Below the pieces are notes generated by a model, which ran no database searches, had not been told where the DNA came from, and saw nothing but the letters and a program-made list of their open reading frames with translations. A program made the translations under genes and the position numbers. A stretch of DNA of 38,031 bases from Planctomycetales bacterium (GTDB lineage: Bacteria > Planctomycetota > Planctomycetia > Pirellulales > Pirellulaceae): positions 1 to 38,031 of the forward strand of contig JAGQOY010000050.1 in assembly GCA_020427005.1 (NCBI GenBank), written 5' to 3'. How positions within the stretch are numbered: position 1 is the stretch's first letter; the number at the start of each line of letters is the position of its first letter. Below, piece after piece: positions 24,707 to 33,300 of this stretch.

Positions 24707-26969
24707 AATGTTTGCGTCGTCGTGTTTTTTTGGTGGGTCGTTTTGGCTTTGTCGGAGTGGATTTCGGACGACCACTGCGAAAGTAGTTCTCGGCCTGATC
24801 CTGCTTGGCGGTGTGGTTGGTTACCACGCTCAGCAATAGTGCACGTCGTGTTAGATCGACTTCTTCGATCTTCAGTGTTAACTCGTCTCCAAGGCGGAAA
24901 CGATTGCCTTGACGGAAGCCTTCGATTACTTGCCCATGCTTTTCGAAGCGGTAACGATCCGATGGTAGTGAATTGATGGATACAAATCCATCGGCTGGAA
25001 ATTTTGTCCCTCGAACGTAAAAGCCTTCGGGTACAACTCCGCTAATAACTCCTTGGAGAGATTCGCCAATCTTCTTCTTGAGGAAGTGGAGCAATTTTAT
25101 CTTGATGACCTCTCGTTCCGCCCATTCTGCGTTTTGTTCTTTGTCAGAACAGTGATGACCAAGCGTGATCAAGACAGGCAAAGGGTCGCCGACCGGTTTT
25201 TGATTCTGAATAAGACGGTTGATCGTTCGATGGACTTGTAGATCGGGATAGCGCCGAATGGGGCTGGTGAAATGGCAGTAGTGATCCATGTTGAGCGCAT
25301 AGTGTTGCTCCCACTCTGGTTGATACACTGCTTTGCTCATGGCCTTCAGGATGGCGTAATTCACCGCGAATTCAGTTGGCTTGCCGCGCATTTGCTCGAC
25401 GACGCGTTGGATGGCGAAGCGGTCTTCAAGGCTTTCCGTGCGGACGCCAAGATCTCGCACAAACTCATTCAGCTTCTGAATCTTGCGACGTTCGGGCGCC
25501 GCATGAGCACGGCGCAGGAAGGGAATGTCCAAGTCATCAAGCCAGGTAGCTACGGCTTGATTGGCTGCCAACATGAATTCTTCGATGATCTGGTGGCTCT
25601 CGGTGTGCTCGACCATCCGAGCCCCCTTAACCTTGCCGGACTTGTCCAGGTCGATTTTGACTTCAGGCAAGACGAGTTCGATGGCTCCATCTGCTGCTCG
25701 ATTGCGGCGCAATACCATAGCTAGGGTGTGCATGTCGCGGAGCAACTGCCAAATTTCTGGTTGTAGTCGCGAACGCCAAGGTTCTGCATCGGTCAGATAT
25801 TGATCGACTTGTTCGTAGTTCAGGCGCTGCCAATTGTAGATGGCAGAGTTGAACACCTCTTGATGTAAGAGCGTTCCCTGCTGGCTAAGTTCCATCACTA
25901 CCGTTTTGGTGAGTCGAGTTTTTCCAGGTTGTAGACTGGCCAAGTGATTGCTTATCAGCTCGGGCAACATGGGGATGACTCGGTCCGGCAGGTATACGCT
26001 GGTTGCTCGCTTGCGTGCTTCGGCATCCAAAGCCGAACCGAGGGGCACAAAATGGCTGACATCGGCGATGTGTACCATCAGTTCCCAATTTCCTTTTTCA
26101 TTGCGCGTTAGGGATATCGCATCGTCGAAATCCCTCGCATCGTAGGGATCGATCGTCAAAGTAGGAATGTGGCTGAGGTTTCGCCGGTCGGCCGGGACTT
26201 CTCCTTCCGTGAATCGGTCTGCAGTAGCCCGAGCTTCATTGATGGCCTCTGCTGGAAACTCTTCTTCCAAACCGTATTGGCGCATGACTGCTAGGGTATC
26301 GACAGCTGGATTCTTGCTTGACCCCAGGACTTCGAGAATAACGCCTTCGCCAACCTGCATTCCGTCGGGGAATTTGACGAGCTCCACGACTACCTTGTCT
26401 CCTTCTTCGACTGGCAGTCCCCGGACGTCGCCGACGGTTACTGGGGAGCCCAAAGTGACCCCATCAAGCCACACCACAGATGCCCCTTGTTGCACCCCGT
26501 AGGTACCGGCAAACTGACGGCGAGCGCGCTCGACAATCTCGAGCACCTCTCCTTCGTGGCCTCCACGCCGACCAGCGCGAATGCGAATTTGCACTAGGTC
26601 ACCATCCATGGCTGAACCGGTGGCTGAAGCGGGAATGAAAATGTCGTCTACTGGACCGAGCTTGCCTGAGGGAACGGGACGCACGAAACCAAATCCGGCA
26701 GCTGCTTGGCGAAAGGTGCCCCGAACAAGCTTTGAGTCACCGGAGACTTGCTCGGGAGATACTACCAGGTGATTCCCTCCATAGGCGAGCTGGCCGGAGT
26801 GGACCAACTGCTTGATTGCCTTGCGAGTCCGTGGATATTCGTCAAGCGCAAGTCGCAGCGACTGATGAATCGCCTTAGCCTTCATAGGTTGGTAATTTGG
26901 GTGGTAAACACAGGCCAAGATACGCTGCGCTAACTCCGCGTCTGTGATGGGGGTGTCGGGATTACTCAC
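24705..26969 (-). CDS. rnr: Ribonuclease R (3'-5' exoribonuclease)
   Basis: This 754-residue enzyme degrades structured RNA and helps ribosome and mRNA quality control. Domains in order: an N-terminal winged helix (AKAIHQSLRLALDEYPRTRK), cold-shock domains (about 80-230), and an RNB catalytic domain from about 250 with the Asp cluster IDPYDARDFDDAISL and the later segment HYCHFTSPIRRYPDLQVHR. A C-terminal S1 domain (GVISGVVPEGFYVRGTKFPADG) and a Lys/Arg-rich tail follow. The start is GTG 26969, encoding MSNPDTP. The stop overlaps a RAYT-type repeat. The last 380 bases are duplicated at 18424-18805. Confidence 0.97.
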   Translation of the reverse strand: MSNPDTPITDAELAQRILACVYHPNYQPMKAKAIHQSLRLALDEYPRTRKAIKQLVHSGQLAYGGNHLVVSPEQVSGDSKLVRGTFRQAAAGFGFVRPVPSGKLGPVDDIFIPASATGSAMDGDLVQIRIRAGRRGGHEGEVLEIVERARRQFAGTYGVQQGASVVWLDGVTLGSPVTVGDVRGLPVEEGDKVVVELVKFPDGMQVGEGVILEVLGSSKNPAVDTLAVMRQYGLEEEFPAEAINEARATADRFTEGEVPADRRNLSHIPTLTIDPYDARDFDDAISLTRNEKGNWELMVHIADVSHFVPLGSALDAEARKRATSVYLPDRVIPMLPELISNHLASLQPGKTRLTKTVVMELSQQGTLLHQEVFNSAIYNWQRLNYEQVDQYLTDAEPWRSRLQPEIWQLLRDMHTLAMVLRRNRAADGAIELVLPEVKIDLDKSGKVKGARMVEHTESHQIIEEFMLAANQAVATWLDDLDIPFLRRAHAAPERRKIQKLNEFVRDLGVRTESLEDRFAIQRVVEQMRGKPTEFAVNYAILKAMSKAVYQPEWEQHYALNMDHYCHFTSPIRRYPDLQVHRTINRLIQNQKPVGDPLPVLITLGHHCSDKEQNAEWAEREVIKIKLLHFLKKKIGESLQGVISGVVPEGFYVRGTKFPADGFVSINSLPSDRYRFEKHGQVIEGFRQGNRFRLGDELTLKIEEVDLTRRALLLSVVTNHTAKQDQAENYFRSGRPKSTPTKPKRPTKKTRRRKH

Positions 26970-27564
26970 GAGATAAGCTTAGAAAAGTAAGAACTGCCGA
27001 GCGCCGCTGATGGTGACGGCTCGACATGGGGGGAAGTCATTAAGTTTGTGACGTGGGGCGGCAAAATACAGAAGAGTCAGCACTGGGCACTATTATAGTC
27101 TTACGGGCCCCTGAAAGTCTCATAGACACAGCTTTTCCCAGTGCAGTTCGGGTTGCTTGCATTTGGTTGGGGAAACAATTTTGGAGCACAATTCGTTCAG
27201 CGGCCCCTAGCAGGCTGATGAAAAACTCGATTAGTAACCCGAAGCGTCAGCGAGGGGCTGGGCACATTCCCTCGCTGACGCTCTGACGCTTCGGGTTACT
27301 TTTTCAGCAGCCTGCTAGTAGAAGCCAATATAAAACAAGGCACTTCACGAGTTTGCGAATCCAACCGTCAAGATCGTCACAAACCGAAAATTTGATTTGA
27401 ATTCAATTTTTTGACGTCGCTTGTAGCCGCTATCAGGAAAATTCTCCTACACTAAAGAGACAGCACGATGAACAGCATGATTTTGAGACGGTAGTCTTGG
27501 AAGTGTTTTTCGTAGCGTAGTCTGTTTCGATTTGTTTTATTGGCAGTTGCGTGAGGGTCTGCTC
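26970..27564. other. Intergenic region between rnr and a secreted-protein gene
   Basis: It holds the MITE at 27207-27318 and the divergent promoters of its two flanking genes. No coding frame with family support was seen. Confidence 0.5.
27207..27318. repeat. Palindromic MITE-like repeat, copy 2 (112 bp)
   Basis: The ends are CTAGCAGG / CCTGCTAG as in copy 1. The core TAACCCGAAGCGTCAGCGAG is inverted as CTCGCTGACG and CTTCGGGTTA on the other side, with a 7-bp duplication (CTGACGCT) in the right arm. It lacks the internal TTGCAAAATCTTGTGGAC segment found in copies 1 and 3. Confidence 0.9.
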
Positions 27565-28989
27565 GTGTCAACTTTATTTTCAGTTGTTCGCTCGGTAGCG
27601 ATAGGCATTTGCATCAGTTGGTGTTGGGGATCGTCGGTTTGGGCGTGCCCATTTTGTTCCGCCGTTTCTCAGACGTTGCGTCAAGAAATGGATCAAATGG
27701 ATGCGGCTGCAATTGCGTCCATCATTCCCGGAACGGAAACCGATTCGGACGCGATGTTTCAAGTGCATGCTGTCATTCGTGGGGATTCGTTGGTACGAGC
27801 GAGCCAGAAGATCAAAGTGAATTACTATGGGCGGGCCAAAGGGGAGCAGAAGTTCTTGTTGATGGGGGTCGACCCGCCAGATTTACTTTGGTCGTCGCCG
27901 TTGCCAGTAACCGATGAAGCGATCAAGTACATTGAAGCCATTAGTAAGTTGCCAGCCGTTTCGCTCGAGAGATTGCATTTTTACCTGCAGTACCTGGAGC
28001 ATGAGGATTCGTTGCTGGCTCGAGATGCCTACGACGAATTTGCTTCAGCGCCTTATGCAGAGCTTATTCAACTGAAGGATAAGATGGACCGCGAAAAGCT
28101 GTTGGGGTGGATAAAGAACACCGACTTGCCACCAGACCGCAAGCGTTTGTATCTAGTGATGTTGGGAGTTGTCGGGCAGGCAGGGGATGCCGATCTATTA
28201 GAAGAAATGTTGAAGAGTGAAGATCCGAATCGGCGGGCAGGTTTGGATGCCATGATCGCTTGTTACATAACGCTCAAAGGTGACCAAGGCCTCAAGCTGA
28301 TCGATGAACTTTTCCTGGCTAATACGAAAAGCCAGTATGCTGACACATACGCAGCCATCATGTCACTGCGTTTTCACGGCACGGATGGAAACGTTTTGCC
28401 TAAGAAACGAGTTCTGGAATCGATGCGATTGATTTTGGATCGTCCGGAATTGGCAGATTTAGTAATACCTGATTTGGCTCGTTGGGAAGATTGGACACAA
28501 ATCGAGAAGTTATCGAAACTTTTCCGAGGCGCCGACGACAACTCCAGCTGGGTTCGTGTGCCGGTCATCAATTATCTGCGAGCCTGCCCATTGCCGGAAG
28601 CGGAAAAGGAACTAGCAGAATTGAAAGAGATCGACCCGGCAGCATTTAAGCGGGCAACCTCGTTCTTTCCAGTGCCCAAAGCAACCCCCGCCACGGAATC
28701 TTCTAGTAGTGTCTCTCCGTGGAAATCACCCCTCAGAGGCTTGGCATCTGACATTCCATGGATTCAGCCGACGCCAGGGACCGATTTGGCGGCGCAGGTG
28801 CCGCTTTCGAGTGTCGTTCCAGATTTGGGCGTAACGGTTCCAATTCTTCCACCGAACCGGATGTTCGCTGTTGGCGTACTGTGCACTGTGTCGGTAACCG
28901 TTTGGTTAGCCATGTGGCTAACAATTAGTGGGGCAGGGACGAGAAATCTGGTGCTGGAATTGGTACCTGGGCGTCGCCTTCCCAAATAA
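27565..28989 (+). CDS. Exported protein with CPFC motif, HEAT-like repeats and C-terminal membrane anchor
   Basis: This 474-residue protein is chosen from GTG 27565, which has GAGGG seven bases upstream and gives a good signal peptide (SVVRSVAIGICISWCWGSSV, cut near A27). The mature protein then starts CPFCSAVSQTL (Cys28, Cys31), followed by an OB-like beta region and helical HEAT-like repeats (about 120-360), a Pro/Ser linker, and a membrane segment near 432-455. I recognise it as a planctomycete conserved hypothetical of unknown job. The CxxC could bind metal or heme-like cofactors or form a disulfide. A second membrane protein follows 55 bp downstream and may share its transcript. Confidence 0.75.
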   Translation: MSTLFSVVRSVAIGICISWCWGSSVWACPFCSAVSQTLRQEMDQMDAAAIASIIPGTETDSDAMFQVHAVIRGDSLVRASQKIKVNYYGRAKGEQKFLLMGVDPPDLLWSSPLPVTDEAIKYIEAISKLPAVSLERLHFYLQYLEHEDSLLARDAYDEFASAPYAELIQLKDKMDREKLLGWIKNTDLPPDRKRLYLVMLGVVGQAGDADLLEEMLKSEDPNRRAGLDAMIACYITLKGDQGLKLIDELFLANTKSQYADTYAAIMSLRFHGTDGNVLPKKRVLESMRLILDRPELADLVIPDLARWEDWTQIEKLSKLFRGADDNSSWVRVPVINYLRACPLPEAEKELAELKEIDPAAFKRATSFFPVPKATPATESSSSVSPWKSPLRGLASDIPWIQPTPGTDLAAQVPLSSVVPDLGVTVPILPPNRMFAVGVLCTVSVTVWLAMWLTISGAGTRNLVLELVPGRRLPK

Positions 28990-29044
28990 CTACAGCGGTT
29001 AACGGATTTTTGGCTAATCTTTCCTCCGACTTGGGCTTTGGCCC

Positions 29045-29773
29045 ATGGTCGGCCCGTTGCTGCAGGTTTCTACGATGCAAAGCGTCCAAGCGTCTTCACA
29101 GTTGTTGGATGAGCCCTACGAATCAGCGACATTCGGTCAGGAACCAGACGTATATCGTTCGGTTTCACGCGCTGCGGTTGCCTCGCTTGTGTTGGGAGTG
29201 TTGGGATTTACATCTATCCCATTCCTCGTTCTTTGGTTATTGCCACTTTTCGGATTCGTATTTGGTCTGATCGCGATCTACAGTTTTCGCAAATACCCGG
29301 AAGAGCTTTTGGGTAGGCCTATTGCTTATTCTGGGCTGGTTTTGTGTGGGCTACTGTGCGTTATTTCTCCAGCCTATCACAGCTACGTTTACATGACGGA
29401 AGTACCCGATGGTTACACGCGAACCAGTTTTGAGCTACTCAAGAGTGGTTACGGGAAGCCTGACCAGCCCACGGAAGCTGCCTTAAAGTTAGATGGAATG
29501 AAGGTTTTTATCACGGGTTACATTCATCCGACAAGTATGGACACGGTGAAGGCCAAACGTTTTATATTGGTGCCGGACTTGGGCACTTGTTGTTTTGGCG
29601 GCCAACCACCTTTAACTCACATGATCGAGGTTAGTCTGGCTGGCGATCTGTACGCAGCCAAGAGTTACCGCAAGCAGCGGTTAGCGGGAACATTGCACGT
29701 CAATCCAATTCTCAAACCGGTCGACGGATTAACTGGAGTTTATTACCAGTTGCGCGCAGATATTCTCAAATAG
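29045..29773 (+). CDS. Membrane protein with DUF4190-like and DUF3299-like parts
   Basis: This 242-residue protein has two or three membrane helices (residues about 43-80 and 92-113) in a DUF4190-like arrangement (VLGVLGFTSIPFLVLWLLPL). The soluble C-terminal domain contains LDGMKVFITGYIHP and LVPDLGTCCFGGQPP, resembling DUF3299, with adjacent Cys residues. The function is unknown; relatives are often near metal- or export-related genes. ATG 29045 lacks a clear ribosome site; ATG 29078, with GCAGG upstream, is an alternative start. It is probably co-transcribed with the upstream CPFC protein. Confidence 0.72.
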   Translation: MVGPLLQVSTMQSVQASSQLLDEPYESATFGQEPDVYRSVSRAAVASLVLGVLGFTSIPFLVLWLLPLFGFVFGLIAIYSFRKYPEELLGRPIAYSGLVLCGLLCVISPAYHSYVYMTEVPDGYTRTSFELLKSGYGKPDQPTEAALKLDGMKVFITGYIHPTSMDTVKAKRFILVPDLGTCCFGGQPPLTHMIEVSLAGDLYAAKSYRKQRLAGTLHVNPILKPVDGLTGVYYQLRADILK

Positions 29774-30335
29774 CGTAGTCTAGGGGTGTTGCGCATTTGC
29801 CATTATTGCCCCTACTTTATCTGACGATCTCCAGAATGCTGCCTCCTAAAACCAGCTGGACAGTGGGGGAAATCGATCGAACGCGTGGGGATGCGGCCAG
29901 GTAGGCACGTACTTCCGAGCCAAGATCCTTTGCCAATTCCACCTGAGGGAGGGTTGGTTGAAGTAGCGTATGGTTGAATTTCAAAAGCTGGCTGACCATT
30001 TCGTGATCCGTAAAAATTCGTTGAATATGACGAATGTGATGATTTGAACGATTTGAGAATTGCGGGTTTTGCGGTTTTGGGGAACTATTTTTCTGCTCGA
30101 ATATCGTAGATTCGTACAGAAAACGCTTTTTGGAGAGCTTCCAAGGGATTGGTGGAATAGGCAAGAAAGTTCAGTTGTTAGGTGTAGGATGAAATTTCCG
30201 GCGACCTTTTGCCGACACTACGAAAACGGACATTTGTAACCTTTGGGCCGCTAGTGGGCTTAATTAGCCTGGAATGAGTCGAGCATTATTCCAATCCCGA
30301 GTGTACTGCATCCTGTTTCAAAAGAGAGTCTGTGT
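29774..30335. other. Intergenic region before the giant surface protein
   Basis: This 562-bp region contains one doubtful minus-strand frame (29817-29999, extendable to 30164) and otherwise AT-rich sequence that probably holds the promoter of the 30336 gene. No other structure was seen. Confidence 0.45.
29817..29999 (-). CDS. Doubtful small protein (possible BON-like fragment)
   Basis: The 60 residues from ATG 29999 end with DLGSEVRAYLAASPRVRSIS and QLVLGGSILEIV, a helix-strand pattern reminiscent of BON domains. No good ribosome site was seen, and the longer version from 30164 has a low-complexity start. It is convergent with the upstream gene, 43 bp apart. It could be a gene fragment. Confidence 0.3.
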   Translation of the reverse strand: MVSQLLKFNHTLLQPTLPQVELAKDLGSEVRAYLAASPRVRSISPTVQLVLGGSILEIVR

Positions 30336-33300
30336 ATGACCCGAAGAGCGAAGAGAATTCGTTTTAGCCGTTGGTTGGCTGATCTGTTTTCTGCTCCCAC
30401 ACGCACGATTGGTACTCGGCGGATTGTCGTCGAGCCCCTTGAGACCCGCGAATTGATGGCGGTTGACTTAGGGGGATGGGGCATTCTTGGGGATGACACG
30501 GGACTCAATACCGTCCAAGGTGAAGGGGAGGGGCTGAATGGTGAAGGAGAAGCTGCACCGGATTTGGTGGCGTTTGCCAAAGCGCTTGCTGACTCGGGTA
30601 CGCGTTTCTTTGGGGCGATATGGTGTCCATTCTGCAACCAACAGAAAGCTCTGTTCGAGGACGGCTACAAGTACTTACCATTTATTGAAGTCACGAACCC
30701 GGATCGAACACCGAATCAAATAGCCATCGACGAGAACATTACGCAGTACCCAACCTGGGAATTTCCTGATGGCACGCGTTTGGTGGGAGTGCAAACCCTT
30801 GAAACGTTGGCTCAGAGAGCCGAAATAACGATTCCAACGTCGTCATCGCCATCGATGGCGGAACTCCCGAACGTGAACGTATTGATCGGTTCACCGCTGC
30901 ACGTGCCCATCGATGCTTATGATCCCAATGGTAACCCACTAACGATAACGGTGACCTCAAGCAATCCCTCGGTGCTATCGGCCCAAGTTCTGTCGGGCAA
31001 TCGCAGTCTCAAGCTTAGCATTGCTAACCGTGGCGACATGGTGTTTGAGCTATTCGAGGACAAAGCACCCGTGCCGACTGGCCGAGTCATTGCCTTAGCG
31101 CAATCCGGTTTCTACGACGGCATCACGTTCCATCGCGTGATTGACAATTTCGTAATACAGGGAGGCGATCCAACGGGAACCGGTGCGGGAGGTTCCAACC
31201 TGGGTGATTTTGATGATCAGTTCAACGTTGACTTGCAGCACAACCGCACGGGCGTTTTGTCTTTCGCGAAGTCGACTGACGATACAAACGATTCACAGTT
31301 CTTCATAACAGAAGGTCCTCAACGGTTCTTGGATTTTAATCACTCGGTCTTTGGGCAGCTTGTGGAGGGCGAAATCGTACGGGAAGGGATAAGCGGCACC
31401 GCCACCAATTCTTCAGACAAACCGATTAACGACATCACGATTCAATCGGCAACCGTTTTTACGGATACGGAAAACGGCGTGATCATGTTGAAGCCCACAG
31501 GTTCTGGGACTGGCACTTCGACTATTACAGTGACAGTTACCGACACTGAGGGGAATTCCACCTCGCGGTCTTTCGTCGCAACAGTGACTCAGGATACGGC
31601 CAATGGTGCGCCATTTTTGAACCCTATTCCAGAGGTTACAACTAGTGTTAATACTCCGGTGAACGTGAACCTTACGAGTCAGGATGTCGAAGGGGATACT
31701 ATTATCTATAGTGTCCAGAAATTAGGTTCTACGGATTTCAATGTTACTGTTAACAGCAGCACAGGAGTGGCCACAGTGACTCCGCCAACCGGCTTTGTTG
31801 GCACGCTGCAATTCTTGGCCACTGTGCGACAAACGACAACTCCTACAACTTCTAGTCCCGATGATAATCAAGCCGTATCGGTGGTGGTGACGCAGACTGT
31901 TCCGACGGGGGTGGATTTATCCGCGGCGTCGGATTCGGGGGTAAGTAATACGGACAATATTACGAACGCTCAGACATTAACTTTCACGGTAAGCGGTACG
32001 CAGGCAGGGGCTCTTGTTGAGATTCGGTCTGGCGGTAGTGTGGTGGGAAGTGCAACAGCTTCTAGTACGACCACCACGGTTGCAGTCAACAATGTCGCCG
32101 CACTAGGGCAGGGGGCGCGGCAGTTTACAGCTACTCAATCGATCGGTGGTCAGACGAGTGGAGAATCTCCCGCACTGACTGTGACGTTGGATAGCACGGC
32201 GCCGACCGCTGTGTCCACCGCAGCGATACCGAGCAGTGTTATTATTGATCAACAGTTGACCGTCGACCTGCAGCATGCTGAAGAAGGGGCTGGCGGGTTG
32301 AGTTATTCATTGGCAAGCCCTCCTGCTGGCATGTCGATCGTTGCTTCAACGGGTGCGCTGACTTGGACGCCTACGTCGGCGCAGTTGGGTTCCCACATAT
32401 TTTCATTGATTACTACCGACAAGGCGGGGAATCAAAATTCGCAGAGCATAACGCTCAACGTGATAGAAGCACCCAAAGTCGAGTTTGAGTTGAATGTAGT
32501 CAACCTAAGTGGAACGCCAATCACGACGGTCTCGACGGGTGAGCAATTTAAGGTGCAGTTGTTGGTAACGGATCTTCGGCCCGGTAGTTCTGCGACTGGA
32601 GTTTTTTCGGCATACGTAGATTTGCTATTTGATTCCAATATCATTGAACCGATCGCTACGAATCCGATATCGCATCTCAGTCCCTATTTAACATCGCAAA
32701 CCGGAGATACTGCGACTCCTGGATTAATCAATGAATTAGGAGGCAGTTCCAACGACTTTACACCTCTGGGTAGTGATACAAGGGTAGTGGCAGAAGTTAC
32801 TTTTGTTTCCAAAGTTGCCGGAGATCCTAATCTGCGTACTGAAGCGGCTGACAATTCGGGCAGTGCCGTTTTGGTTTATGACGAGAATGATCCTGTGCCA
32901 GAGTCAAGAGTCAGTTTTGGTGCAAGTGATTTCGCTGTCGGAGTGAATTTTTCAGTCGCCGACGATGTTTTTAACTTCGATGAAGATAGCGGATCGCACA
33001 GTTTGAATGTACTGTCGAACGACATCATTTCGGGTTCAGATTCGCTAACTATTGTTGAGATTGGTACGGCAACTGGCGGCGGAACAATTGCGATCTCCAG
33101 TGGGGGTCAAAGCATCAACTACACGTCGGCCGCTAATTTCAACGGTGCGGAAACGTTTACATACGTTGCTGCAAATCAATCCAATGTACGTCTTACCGGG
33201 ACAGTTACCGTACAGGTGACGGATATCAACGATCCACCCGTAGCGCAAAACGACAGCTTCTCAGTTGTGGGAGGCACAACTGACAACGTACTTGAGGTTC

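Noticed and set aside
18201..24712. CRISPR array or phage genes in the island
   Set aside because: The short repeats are too few and not regularly spaced, and no cas, integrase, capsid or tail genes were recognised.
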